64,000 nucleotides of DNA from Oceanicoccus sagamiensis (lineage in GTDB: Bacteria; Pseudomonadota; Gammaproteobacteria; Pseudomonadales; Dasaniaceae). Position 1 is the stretch's first letter; the number at the start of each line of letters is the position of its first letter. The notes under the pieces are model-generated. The model searched no databases. It was not told where the DNA came from and saw nothing but the letters and a program-made list of their open reading frames with translations. Of this stretch, positions 18,696-27,268 are shown one piece after another. Location: NCBI RefSeq assembly GCF_002117105.1, contig NZ_CP019343.1, positions 3,100,001 to 3,164,000 on the forward strand. The letters are read 5' to 3'. Position numbers and translations under genes: made by a program.

Positions 18696-20142
18696 CTCAA
18701 GCAGCCGTGAATATTGATGTACTTATTATGGGGGCCGGTTTATCCGGCATTGGTTCCGCCTGTCATTTGCAAAAACACTGCCCGGACAAAAGCTATGTGA
18801 TTTTAGAAGCAAGGCAGGCTATAGGTGGCACCTGGGATTTATTTCGCTACCCGGGTATTCGCTCTGACTCTGATATGTTTGGCTATGGCTATCACTTTAA
18901 GCCTTGGACCAAGGCCCAATCGATTGTTGAAGGTCATGATATCAAGCAGTATATCGAAGAGGCCGCCAGTGAACATGGTGTCGACCAGCATATTCGTTTT
19001 GGCCATAAAATTAAGTCGGTTGAATGGTCTGACGCTTCGGCTCGGTGGACAGTCACTGTCGATGTTGCGGGGGAAGAGCAGCAGTTTATCTGTAAGTTCT
19101 TTTTCTCCTGCGGTGGCTATTATAATTATGAGCAGGGCTATACCCCTGACTTTGAGGGTATTGAAAATTATCAAGGCCAGGTGATACATCCACAACATTG
19201 GCCCAGTGATCTCGACTATAGTGGCAAACGCATAGTCGTGATTGGCAGCGGTGCCACAGCTGTAACGTTGGTGCCTAATCTGGCTAAAACGGCTGCCAGC
19301 GTGACTATGTTGCAGCGTTCACCCTCTTATATCGCCAGCCTACCCGCAGAAGACCCGTTGGCTAAACGTTTATTGCAATGGCTGCCAACTGACTGGGCCT
19401 ACAAGCTTACCCGCTGGAAGAATATTCTTTTTTCAATGGCTACCTTTTCAATTGCCAAGAAAAAGCCGTCGTTGATCAAACAGCGTTTATCACAACAGAT
19501 TCGGGAATATTTAGGCCCCGATTACGATATCAAAAAACATTTCAGACCGCGTTATGAACCTTGGGACCAGCGCTTATGTATGGTGCCCGATGGTGATTTA
19601 TTTCAGGCGATTCGCTCCGGCAAGGCCGAGGTTGTCACTGATACGATTAAAGGCTTTACCCATGAAGGTATTGCTTTAAACAGCGGCGAGTCGTTATCCG
19701 CTGATATTGTGGTGATGGCAACAGGCCTTAAGATGGAAGTGTTTAGCGGTGTCACCATGACGGTTAATGGCAAAACCATTAATACCGGCGATACCTTTAG
19801 TTATAAAGGTATGATGCTTAGCGGTGTGCCCAATTTTGCTTTTGCTGTGGGTTATACCAATGCGGCCTGGACATTGAAGTCAGACTTAGTGGGTGAGTAT
19901 GTTTGCCGACTACTCAATTATATGGAACAGCAGGGCAAACACATCTGCGTCACCGACGCCCCGCTGGTTCTGAGAGCGATGAACCGATTATGGATTTTTC
20001 TTCTGGTTATGTAGTGCGGGCTTTAGACCAGTTACCCAAGCAGGGTAAAAAAAGCCCTTGGCGGCTTTACCAAAACTACTTGCTGGATCGTTTTAATCTT
20101 ACAGTTGGCTCTGTAACCGACGACTATATTCGTTTTCGATAA
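18692..20142 (+). CDS. Class B flavin monooxygenase (Baeyer-Villiger/EthA-like), apparent frameshift near 3' end
   Basis: The first frame (18692-20014) gives FAD-binding GAGLSG, EARQAIGGTWDLFRYPG, a Baeyer-Villiger-type fingerprint YxGxxxHxxxW (about residues 161-171, Tyr instead of Phe) and the NADPH-binding GSGATA. It then ends in an unrelated tail. The expected C-terminus of such enzymes (DFSSGYVVRALDQLPKQG ... PWRLYQNYLLD) is present in another frame, ending at 20142. One missing base in the CCCC at about 19959-19962 would restore a ~483-residue protein, the normal size. These enzymes insert oxygen next to a ketone or oxidise heteroatoms. Coupled to the TetR gene by ATGA overlap. Confidence 0.85.
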
Positions 20143-20154
20143 AAGAGATTGTTT

Positions 20155-21267
20155 ATGAAAACTATGTACCGAATGTATGGCTGGCAAGCTTCTCATTTTG
20201 CCGCAAAGCTACGTGGCTATTTAAATTATAAGCAGCTGGACTATCAGGAAAAAAACCTCAACGCCTATGAATTGTTGGTAAAGCTACCCAAAAAAACGGG
20301 CGCTTCGGCGATGCCTGCTTTAGAAACCCGTGAAGGGGAGTGGTTATCCGATACCCCTGAAATAATTACGGAGCTGGAACGCCGCCATCCTGATCATCCC
20401 ATTATGCCCGCAACCCCAAGACAGCTGATTGCCGCCTTGATATTTGAAAACTGGGTGGATGATTGCTGGTTGAAAATTTCTATGCATACCCGGTGGTCCT
20501 ACCCGGAAAATTTTGACAATTTTCTTAAACAGGAAACCGGCAAAGCGCTATTGCCTTTTGCCCCTGGTTTTATTCGCGAACGTATTGCCGAAAAAACCTT
20601 TGCGGGAAGGATACGCAGCTATCTTCCAAGCCAGGGTATTATCCCGGAGCAATTTGAACTGTTAGAGCGTTGGTCGCTGGGTTTGTTGGATTTGTTGGAA
20701 CAGCATTTTACTCAACATGAATTTTTGTTTGGCGGTAAACCTACCATTGCCGACTTCGCCCTGGTGGGCTCCTTCTTTCCCCATTTAAATCGTGACCCCT
20801 GGCCCAAACGCGAATGGGTAGATCCGCGCCCGAATTTACAGGCTTGGGTTAATCGTACTCATAGTGGCGAAAGAGGGCAGGGGGAGTTAGTGGCTGATGA
20901 TCAGATTCCCGAGACTTTACTTCCGTTATTTAAGATTATTGCTGGGGAGTTTTTCCCTTTGTTGGCGGGTACGGTAACTAGCCTAAGACAGTATATTGAA
21001 ACCCGTGACATTACCCTCGGCAGCTCTCTACCCAGAGTGATGGATAAAAATACTTACCCCATGGCGGATAGTACTTTTACCTCCAGTACCTTTACTTATT
21101 CCCTTTGGCGTATGCAGCGTATTGTGGGTGTTTTCCAGCAGTTGCCAGAGCCTGATCAGGCTTTGGTGGATCAGTGGTTTGAGAGCTTAGGCTTACCCAG
21201 TTTAATGGCGATAGATTTTGGGCCAGCGTTGGAGCGGAATGCGTTAAGTACGCGGTTAAAAGTTTAA
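20155..21267 (+). CDS. Long GST-family protein (paralogue 1 of 5)
   Basis: 370 residues from the ATG at 20155. The N-terminal thioredoxin-like GST domain is seen in the first ~80 residues (YGWQASHFAAKLRGYLNYK, then AMPALE and the DTPEI contact loop). A long helical C-terminal domain carries FGGKPTIADFALVGS...HLNRDP, shared with the other long GSTs at 39047, 47002, 51285 and 55293. Normal bacterial GSTs have ~200-230 residues, so about 150 extra residues follow the GST fold. The reaction is unknown. It lies 12 bp after the monooxygenase. Confidence 0.85.
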   Translation: MKTMYRMYGWQASHFAAKLRGYLNYKQLDYQEKNLNAYELLVKLPKKTGASAMPALETREGEWLSDTPEIITELERRHPDHPIMPATPRQLIAALIFENWVDDCWLKISMHTRWSYPENFDNFLKQETGKALLPFAPGFIRERIAEKTFAGRIRSYLPSQGIIPEQFELLERWSLGLLDLLEQHFTQHEFLFGGKPTIADFALVGSFFPHLNRDPWPKREWVDPRPNLQAWVNRTHSGERGQGELVADDQIPETLLPLFKIIAGEFFPLLAGTVTSLRQYIETRDITLGSSLPRVMDKNTYPMADSTFTSSTFTYSLWRMQRIVGVFQQLPEPDQALVDQWFESLGLPSLMAIDFGPALERNALSTRLKV

Positions 21268-21277
21268 GGGGCGTTTT

Positions 21278-21517
21278 ATGAATAGTCAGGTGATTTTAAT
21301 CGGTAAGTTAGTGACCTCGGTTATGTGGGTGTTGATTGTGGTTGCGGTTATTCAACCGGCGGTTATTCCCTTTGCCACTATTTTGCAGTGGGTTGGGGGG
21401 ATTTTGTTGGTGGCGCATTGTATTGAGATTGTTGTGTATCGGCGGTTGATGCGTGGGGTTGGTGATTATTTGGGGGTGTTGTTGTTTGGGGTTTTGCAGT
21501 TGAAGAGTATTCGTTGA
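21278..21517 (+). CDS. DUF1145 small membrane protein
   Basis: 79 residues with two hydrophobic segments (about 8-30 and 33-52) and LQWVGGILLVAHCIEI, the pattern of the DUF1145 (YhhL-like) family. Inner-membrane, function unknown. Last gene of the TetR - monooxygenase - GST operon, 10 bp after the GST stop. Confidence 0.75.
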   Translation: MNSQVILIGKLVTSVMWVLIVVAVIQPAVIPFATILQWVGGILLVAHCIEIVVYRRLMRGVGDYLGVLLFGVLQLKSIR

Positions 21518-21522
21518 TACCG

Positions 21523-21585
21523 GTCATTCCCGCGAACAAGGTGAATTGCGAAGCAAGAGAGGGCACCCTGGGGTGGGCGGGAATC
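21523..21585. repeat. Dispersed intergenic repeat (GTCATTCCCGC type)
   Basis: Starts GTCATTCCCGCG and ends GGCGGGAATC, with 8-bp inverted ends ATTCCCGC/GCGGGAAT. This kind of element is widespread in proteobacterial intergenic DNA. It follows the DUF1145 gene directly. A shorter relative lies at 29450-29480. Confidence 0.65.
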
Positions 21586-21798
21586 CGTAGGGTTCTGAAA
21601 GCATTGTATTCACACCTTCTAGGCCTTTCATCTAAATTTTATTGGAGATGGCAGATAAGTAAAAGTCAAGACTTGATTGTTCGCATTTTTTGGATCACTA
21701 GCCCAAGCCCCATGATCCATTGATCAGAGGCTGATATAACCCTTGCGGCTGTTTTATTTACAGGTTCAGGAAAAGAGAATATGCAAGCCCTTCACCAT

Positions 21799-22224
21799 CT
21801 AAGATGGATTAAAAACTTTTGCTTCAAACGTTATACTTTCTTCTTTTTTATCATCAATATATACGTCTAGTTTATATATTCCAGGTTTATCACCATTATC
21901 GAACCCCATAGGGATTGTCATTTCACCTTGCCCATTATAACTGCCGAGCTCTAAGCCCCTTTTTCCCGGCTTGCTGTATTTAATTAATATTTTGTAAGGA
22001 GTCTTATCCCTTGGGATGATCTCTAGGCCATAATAGATACCTTGACTCTTAGGTATCAAAGGAATCAATCTGGCCTCTTTGAGATAAGAAAATATTTTTC
22101 CATCATTGGTAGAAGCATATCCAAATTTTATCTGATATTTTCTCTCTGCATGTGAGACGCTTAATCCGTAAGATAGGTTTAAAAATACCAAGACTAAAAA
22201 TAGAGGAAGTTTTATTTTCATCAT
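21799..22224 (-). CDS. Small secreted protein behind an RHS tip (candidate immunity protein)
   Basis: 141 residues with a good signal peptide (about 1-26, ending VSHA) and a mature beta-rich part (YKLDVYIDDKKEESITFEAKVF at the end looks like an Ig-like strand pattern). I do not recognise the family. It starts 6 bp after the stop of the RHS tip gene at 22231, with GAGAATAT as a possible ribosome site. By position it is the candidate immunity protein for that tip, acting in the periplasm. This is inference from gene order only. Confidence 0.65.
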   Translation of the reverse strand: MMKIKLPLFLVLVFLNLSYGLSVSHAERKYQIKFGYASTNDGKIFSYLKEARLIPLIPKSQGIYYGLEIIPRDKTPYKILIKYSKPGKRGLELGSYNGQGEMTIPMGFDNGDKPGIYKLDVYIDDKKEESITFEAKVFNPS

Positions 22225-22230
22225 ATATTC

Positions 22231-22716
22231 TCATTTAAATTCTTCATCACATTTGTCACAAGTTTGGTTGGTGCATGAAATCGGAGTGGCTGCAACACAT
22301 GCTGCCACTAAAGCCGCAGAAGATTTCTTTTGACCAGCTCCGCCAATACAAGCACCAACTCGTTTCTTTATACAGTTTTTAACACATGGTTCATTTGTGG
22401 GAGGTGGAAATCCAGAGGCATCGCCATCATTATAGTCTGGTCCGTCATCACAATCCCATACTCTATTTCCTAGAGACCTACATCCTGAAAATAAACCAAA
22501 GAAATCGAGCTTATTCAGAGGCGACTGATCTGCATATCCATACAAGTGGTTCAAATAACCTGGCATTGCGCCACCTGGTAACTGAATAGCACCCATTTTC
22601 ATGGCGACAAGCATTTCAGGAGAAGGGTTGTTCAGCAACACCCCTAGCGGATCGGCCTGAACATACCTTCCGGTCGTGGGATCATAATCCCGATAGTAGT
22701 TATAAAGTACCCGCAA
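22231..22716 (-). pseudogene. Orphan RHS C-terminal tip (N-terminal part missing)
   Basis: The open frame begins at a TTG just before the RHS-core motif YNYYRDYDP..GRYVQADPLG and has no signal peptide or upstream core, unlike the two related genes at 23310 and 27269. The core ends at the NKLDFFGL junction. A ~90-residue variable tip with ten or so Cys (CDDGPD, CVKNCIKK, TCDKCDE) follows. It looks like a displaced toxin tip kept with its neighbour, as at RHS loci elsewhere. Whether it is expressed is unclear. Confidence 0.65.
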
Positions 22717-22939
22717 CGTAAGATGTAAGGTCCGGCCCCATCATTCTGGTTTGTGAATTAGATAGAATTCCTTGAAACACTCTTAGGAACATCAAACCAC
22801 TTTGGTAACCTTGATGATTCTGACAACTCAAAGCTAGACTCAAGGCAGCTAGTAAGAAATAAACAGAAGACGGTAACAGTTGCTTTTAAATACTTTTCAT
22901 CAAACGGCCTTCTTTGACAAATTTAAAGGAAGAGAAAGA

Positions 22940-23326
22940 CTATATGTACTCTTTCTCTCCAAAAAGCTTAATTGCCACAATCATAATTGAAAATTGAATA
23001 AATAATATTAGCATACCTACAGAGCCGGTCTCAGGGTCATTAAACAAGTTAACATCAGTTCGAATAAAGTGTGATATATGAGCAATTAACTCTCCTACAA
23101 CTAATACTAAACTAGTTAATAAAAAACTACTTTTGAATGAATATCTACTACTAGCTATTAAGATCTTTATAAGCGACACGCTAACAACCAGTGGATATAA
23201 TAAGAAGACAAATAGGATATTGAATAAATTCGAAAAACTATCTATGCCTATCCCCCTATAGAGGAGCGCACAGGGTATTACAGCTAGATACGAATATATT
23301 ACTAAATTTTTATTTGTCACACTCAT
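22940..23326 (-). CDS. Four-helix membrane protein overlapping an RHS gene (candidate immunity protein)
   Basis: 128 residues from the ATG at 23326, which lies inside the 3' end of the RHS gene (17-bp overlap). About four hydrophobic segments (near 9-25, 35-58, 68-88, 105-122). No known family recognised. The overlap suggests translational coupling and co-inheritance with the toxin tip, as for immunity genes of polymorphic toxins. Function is inferred from position. Confidence 0.65.
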   Translation of the reverse strand: MSVTNKNLVIYSYLAVIPCALLYRGIGIDSFSNLFNILFVFLLYPLVVSVSLIKILIASSRYSFKSSFLLTSLVLVVGELIAHISHFIRTDVNLFNDPETGSVGMLILFIQFSIMIVAIKLFGEKEYI

Positions 23327-24083
23327 CACAACCCTCACCACTACATCCATATTTTTTAGCTATGCTACAGAAGAATTTTTTAGGTAATGTAGAATTATTA
23401 AATCCACTAACGCCAGCCTCTCCAAGACAAGACTGAATAAGCCTCGTGCAGTTATTAGAACTAATAGCATAAATCCCTGGATTACTCTTTCTGCTCTGCA
23501 TACATTTCTTGAATTTAAGATCTTGTTCAACATCTGTTGGAATTACAACTTCACCATCAGTATTTGTATCTGGCTTAACTGCACCTGGTGCAACTGTAGA
23601 TGGAAAGGCAGGATAAAACCCTTGCGTACCACCTTCACCAGCAATACCACCACCCACATGGCCAAAACCCATTGCACCAGAGCTATTCATTGAGACTTTT
23701 ATATCTAATCCAAAAGGATCTATATATTTTAGTGGGTTATTAATGGCATAGGTGTAAGTATTGAGACCACCTGCTAAACCAATTGGGTCTGATTGAATGT
23801 ACCTCCCTACCGTCGGATCATAATCCCGATAATAGTTATAATGTAACCCACTTTCTTCATCAAACATCTGCCCAAAAAATCGAGCCAACTGGTCAATATC
23901 GCCTACTGTTTCCGTTGTTTCGCCAAACGGTTTTTTATTGGCCTGCCAAACGATATTCTGGTTTTCGTCGGTTACGGCTATTGGGGTGCCTAAATGATCA
24001 TTATGGATATGATACGTTCGTATTTCAGCTTTGGCTGTGACGCCCAATAGAAGTGCCACAAGGGCTAAAAGATATTTACTCAT
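23310..24083 (-). CDS. Mini-RHS protein: signal peptide, RHS core, variable Cys-rich tip
   Basis: 257 residues from the ATG at 24083. A signal peptide (1-19, ending TAKA) is followed directly by the last ~120 residues of an RHS core: HIHNDHLGTPIAVTDENQ, KKPFGE, FFGQMFDEESGLHYNYYRD, GRYIQSDPIGLAGG, and the junction PLKYIDPFGLDI. The ~110-residue tip includes SNNCTRLIQSCLGEAG and ends in GCSGEGCDECDK. Typical RHS toxins exceed 1000 residues with many YD repeats; here only the C-terminal cap is present, yet with its own export signal. Tip activity is unknown. The next gene overlaps it. Confidence 0.75.
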   Translation of the reverse strand: MSKYLLALVALLLGVTAKAEIRTYHIHNDHLGTPIAVTDENQNIVWQANKKPFGETTETVGDIDQLARFFGQMFDEESGLHYNYYRDYDPTVGRYIQSDPIGLAGGLNTYTYAINNPLKYIDPFGLDIKVSMNSSGAMGFGHVGGGIAGEGGTQGFYPAFPSTVAPGAVKPDTNTDGEVVIPTDVEQDLKFKKCMQSRKSNPGIYAISSNNCTRLIQSCLGEAGVSGFNNSTLPKKFFCSIAKKYGCSGEGCDECDK

Positions 24084-24188
24084 TGCGTTGTTCCTTCTTA
24101 ATCTAATCCCTGCACAGTGTGCGCTGTGCCTAACGGGGTTTATAAAATCAGTGCTATATCCATAAAACACAGGCTTTTGATAAACCAA

Positions 24189-24470
24189 AAGCCTGAAATT
24201 CCTATTTTCAAATTTAATAAACTTCCATTCCCTGTTTGCGCAATGTCTTTTTTTTGATCGGCTGATTGCTAATCCGCCACCCTTTAAACAAAGTCATCTT
24301 TTATGCTATTGAGAAGTCGTTGATTTTTAGGTGGGGTTACCACATTCCCTTGCGCATTATTCAGCTAGAAGTGTCGGGAGTGATAGTGAGGGTTAGGTAG
24401 TTAAAAAGCTAGAGCATTTTCGACATAAAAATTTAACATTTTTGACATTAGTGGAGTCACTAAGGCGGAC
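24189..24470. other. A+T-rich intergenic segment upstream of the mini-RHS gene
   Basis: No gene seen. It should hold the promoter of the mini-RHS gene at 24083. Around 24415-24452 two near-copies of a TTTNGACAT-containing word (CATTTTCGACAT, CATTTTTGACAT) occur 24 bp apart; their role is not evident. Confidence 0.4.
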
Positions 24471-24520
24471 TAAAAAAGACACTTGCAAAAGTCTAAGTAT
24501 TTAAGCTTTTGCAAGTGTCT
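24471..24520 (-). terminator. Strong rho-independent terminator of the protease locus
   Basis: A perfect 15-bp inverted repeat (24477-24491 with 24506-24520, 14-base loop), followed on the minus strand by a run of T (complement of the A run at 24472-24477). It lies 50 bp downstream of the protease stop codon. Confidence 0.85.
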
Positions 24521-24571
24521 GTTCTAAATTTTCAAATAAACTCTTTAACATCGTTTTCATTAAAATAAACT

Positions 24572-25246
24572 TCAGATATTAATCCCCTCCGATTTCATCA
24601 ACTCCAGCGCATAATCAATAGTGGTAGCCAAGCCAATTGAGCTTTCGCTTCCTATTTGATAATTCCCCATCATAAGCCCACCACCAGTTCCTGCTGGACT
24701 GAGCCGACCACTAACGACGCCAATTATTTGTCCTGATTGCAAGTCGATCAAGGGCCGCCGCTATTGCTATCATGAATCATAGCATCAACTTGAAATTGAT
24801 TTGTTCCTTCTTTGTTTACAACCTTGGAGCTGATAATTCCGCTAGTTTTTTTTAGTGTATGTTGCCCGAAGTTGGCGAAAGGATCGCCAAGACATGTGAT
24901 TGATGAACCTACTTCTTGGGTAGAAGGACTTCCGAAAATATTTTCTGGCACATGAAGCTGTGTGTTGTTGGGTAGTTTTAGAAGAGCAATATCATTCTGG
25001 GGATCATGTTGTGCAATCGTAACAGGAGTAAAGTTTGCTCGTTCCTGGGTCATTGGATTGAAAGAGTTTATGTCTTGTGGGGTAACAACTCCAAGTTCAT
25101 CTGTCAGATTGATTGTGTGCACAGCTAATAATGTAGGCCCTACTGTGACAAATAAACCCCGTGCCTAAGGCTTCGATAGAATCCTCTTTTTTCCGAATAA
25201 TCATCAGGCATCCACCGGCATGAGTTTTCCATATATTTCTGTACAC
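24572..25246 (-). pseudogene. Trypsin-like serine protease, disrupted by two frameshifts
   Basis: Three consecutive segments in different frames make one S1-type protease. The first ends IEALGTGFI before ~25150; the second contains VTVGPTLLAVHTI, NDIALLKLP (catalytic Asp) and SNSGGP (catalytic Ser) down to 24748; the third is LIDLQSGQIIGVVSGRLSP to the TGA at 24572. An extra T near 25148-25151 and a missing base in the CCC/TT near 24747-24750 explain the shifts. The expected His region reads LLAVHTI. No signal peptide is seen. The gene keeps a good terminator. Confidence 0.7.
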
Positions 25247-25332
25247 ATTTACTCTTTATTTCGATGTGACAGAGCACTAACGCTAAAAGAACCGGTGGTG
25301 AAACCGTCCGGTTGCTTGTTTTGTTACATGTT

Positions 25333-26028
25333 TTACGCCCATGCAACACCAGGTGGTAATTTAAAACTACTGTACTCCAGATGTAAAACCCGCCGTTGTG
25401 ATGGGTTAGATGCTTTACTAGATGAATGTAGTATGTGAGGACGCATAACCAAAACGGAGCCTGCAAGCGCTTCACAAATTATAGGGTTATGATTTTGCAC
25501 ATAATCTTGTATGGAACCATGATCAAGAATGCCTAGTTTTTGACTTTTTGGCAAAATCTTTAGGCACCCATTTTCTTGGCTTGTATCATCGAGGTGAATG
25601 CGAAAAGTTATCATTTGATTCAGGGCATCCACTGACGGCTGAACGTGATGGATACCATCTTTGACACTCCAAGGACCCCATTGATTCCTCTCAAACCTTT
25701 CCGATACTGCGATGGTTCTGTCTTGGTGCCATGTTACCAGCCAGTTATTCTCTGTTGTTTTATTAAATAGAATAGCTCGAACTAAACTTGCCTTTCCTGA
25801 GAGATATTTCTTAGCTTGGATTCTAAGTTTCTCTGAGTTCGCAAGCTCGCGGATAGAAGAAAACTTTTTCTCAGCATTTCTGATACCGCCAACCTTAGCA
25901 GGAAGCTCAATAGATTCGATTTCGCTAATTATAGCAACGAGCTGATCGTGAGATAAAAACTCACCAATTATTTCATATCCATCTTCTAAGGCTGGCACGG
26001 AGCTAATTCCTTGATTGGCATGTAACAT
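25333..26028 (-). CDS. Phytanoyl-CoA dioxygenase (PhyH) family protein
   Basis: 231 residues. Fe(II)/2-oxoglutarate dioxygenase features: HxD in WHQDRT (about residues 118-122), HLDDTSQENGCLKILPKS, a distal His in RPHILHSS, and the 2-oxoglutarate Arg in QRRVLHLEY. The family hydroxylates lipids, amino acids or small metabolites. It stands alone inside the accessory island; the ATG lies at the edge of a ~115-bp repeat that also occurs upstream of the mini-RHS gene at 28051. Substrate unknown; an unrelated island cargo gene is possible. Confidence 0.85.
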   Translation of the reverse strand: MLHANQGISSVPALEDGYEIIGEFLSHDQLVAIISEIESIELPAKVGGIRNAEKKFSSIRELANSEKLRIQAKKYLSGKASLVRAILFNKTTENNWLVTWHQDRTIAVSERFERNQWGPWSVKDGIHHVQPSVDALNQMITFRIHLDDTSQENGCLKILPKSQKLGILDHGSIQDYVQNHNPIICEALAGSVLVMRPHILHSSSKASNPSQRRVLHLEYSSFKLPPGVAWA

Positions 26029-26145
26029 TTATATATGACGCATGCGCGTATATTAAAGGTTCTCCCTAATAACTGAGCACCCCCTAACCTATAAGACACT
26101 TCAAGAGATAAAATCCCCACCCTGCAACCTGAAATTTCCCCCTGC
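26022..26145. repeat. ~115-bp direct repeat, copy 1
   Basis: Nearly identical to 28158-28271 (about nine tenths of positions by eye). Starts at the PhyH start codon and runs into the tail of the truncated XRE gene. Contains the near-palindrome ATATATGACGCATGCGCGTA centred on GCATGC. Confidence 0.8.
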
Positions 26146-26262
26146 ATTTTCCAGCCTGGTTAAAGTCGCTCGACTACCCCCCAACTTACGAGCAAACTCA
26201 GCCTGGGTAAGTTTACCTCGGCGCGCCTTTAAGTTTTCTGCAAGTATTTCAGAAAGAATCAT
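26101..26262 (-). pseudogene. Truncated XRE-family helix-turn-helix protein (53 aa)
   Basis: ATG at 26262 to TGA at 26101. Residues 11-39 (LKARRGKLTQAEFARKLGGS, RATLTRLE) align with the full XRE protein encoded just upstream at 26298. After the recognition helix the frame turns into unrelated GGNFRLQGGDFIS and stops. The abnormal end falls within the ~115-bp repeat, suggesting a recombination junction cut the gene. A short DNA-binding micro-protein is possible. Confidence 0.6.
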
Positions 26263-26297
26263 AGATGAGTCCTTTTATCCACCTGAGGAGATTTGTA

Positions 26298-26516
26298 TTA
26301 GCTACCAGGGATAAGCTCAGAAAGATTACATTTCAACCGCTTACACATCAATTCCAGCATATCAATCGTGACATTCTGATCTTCACATTCAATACGGGCT
26401 AAAGTCGACTGGCTAATCGATAGCTTCTTGGCAAACTCAGCCTGGCTCAGCTTACCCCTACGGGTGCGTAGATATTTTGCAAGACGGGTGCGGTATGTTT
26501 GGTTTCTGGTAGCCAT
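26298..26516 (-). CDS. XRE-family transcriptional regulator
   Basis: 72 residues consisting almost entirely of one HTH_3 domain: RLAKYLRTRRGKLSQAEFA, SISQSTLARIE, then VTIDMLELMCKRLKCNLSEL. A perfect 9-bp inverted repeat lies 20-43 bp upstream and is its likely autoregulatory operator. Followed at 35 bp by the truncated paralogue. Possible role: control of the nearby mini-RHS or PhyH genes, or a lone antitoxin-type repressor (inference). Confidence 0.85.
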   Translation of the reverse strand: MATRNQTYRTRLAKYLRTRRGKLSQAEFAKKLSISQSTLARIECEDQNVTIDMLELMCKRLKCNLSELIPGS

Positions 26517-26535
26517 AAGGCGTTTATAAGATATA

Positions 26536-26559
26536 AGTTAACCCCCATGCGGGTTAACT
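26536..26559. promoter_or_regulatory. Inverted repeat AGTTAACCC-N6-GGGTTAACT, candidate XRE operator
   Basis: Perfect 9-bp arms with a 6-base centre, 20 bp upstream of the XRE ATG at 26516. Position and symmetry fit a repressor dimer site. Confidence 0.6.
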
Positions 26560-26617
26560 GGTTGTTTTTAGATCAATGAGATCAAGGATCAGATCAATGG
26601 GGTCAAGATCAATGGGG

Positions 26618-26641
26618 TCATAATCCCGATAGTAGTTATAA
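26618..26641 (-). repeat. Orphan RHS-core fragment (NYYRDYD coding segment)
   Basis: A 24-bp word identical to 22682-22705, and one base different from 23818-23841 and 27741-27764, where it encodes the YNYYRDYDP region of the RHS genes. Here it is not within an RHS frame and is preceded by a repeated ATCAATGGGGTCA word (26593-26620). It looks like the scar of a lost or recombined RHS tip. Confidence 0.65.
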
Positions 26642-26718
26642 ACTAATCGAGTAGTTTCGTGTTGGGGGATATTTTATTCTCTCACATATGCCTGTCCACG
26701 AACCTTCTATTATTGTTG

Positions 26719-27264
26719 TTACTTAATTTTCTTTCTTTGTATTTGGTCAACCACTAAGCTTCTGAGTACTTCAAAACTATCCTGATACTTGATATCAGTC
26801 AAAATTGTTACAAAAGAAATTGAAGAATAGGCCGTATGGCACGCAGTCATTTTTTCAAAGTCTACCCCATAAATTTTTTCTATCGATACACAGTGAGCTT
26901 CTTTTTCCTGATAGTACTGCATCGTATTACAGTCATAGCTCACGCACAAAGATCGGATTTTATCTAAAGCCTCACCGGTTTTATCTTTTTCCAACCAAGC
27001 AATACTTCTTCTATTTTTATTTGATGATTTTTCTTCAAGTAAAAAGAAACTAATCTTGTCATGACTGGTAGATCGACTAACAAACCCCTTAGGAATAGAA
27101 ATCTCTTTTCCCATCCAATTTGCAACATCGCCCCCGATTAAAAACTGCTTAACTTCATAAATATATTTTACCGGCAAGACCCAGATTGTGAGGCTAAACA
27201 AAATTACTAAGATTGCCCCATAAGCAGCATACTTGTTCTTACTGTTCATTTTATATTCATCCAT
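26719..27264 (-). CDS. Single-pass membrane protein behind mini-RHS gene (candidate immunity protein)
   Basis: 181 residues from 27264, or 176 from the ATG at 27249, which has the better ribosome site (GGATGA). One hydrophobic anchor at about residues 14-35 is followed by a ~145-residue probably periplasmic domain with four Cys and no recognised family. It starts 4 bp (or 19 bp) after the mini-RHS stop. Same arrangement as at the two other RHS genes, hence candidate immunity protein (inference). Confidence 0.65.
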   Translation of the reverse strand: MDEYKMNSKNKYAAYGAILVILFSLTIWVLPVKYIYEVKQFLIGGDVANWMGKEISIPKGFVSRSTSHDKISFFLLEEKSSNKNRRSIAWLEKDKTGEALDKIRSLCVSYDCNTMQYYQEKEAHCVSIEKIYGVDFEKMTACHTAYSSISFVTILTDIKYQDSFEVLRSLVVDQIQRKKIK

Positions 27265-27268
27265 TAAT

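Noticed and set aside
24415-24452. Transposon-end-like words TTTNGACAT
   Set aside because: Only two short copies, no transposase, no target duplication found.
25140-25475. 111-codon minus frame between PhyH and the protease
   Set aside because: Overlaps the PhyH 3' end and the protease 5' end in a third frame; no family resemblance.
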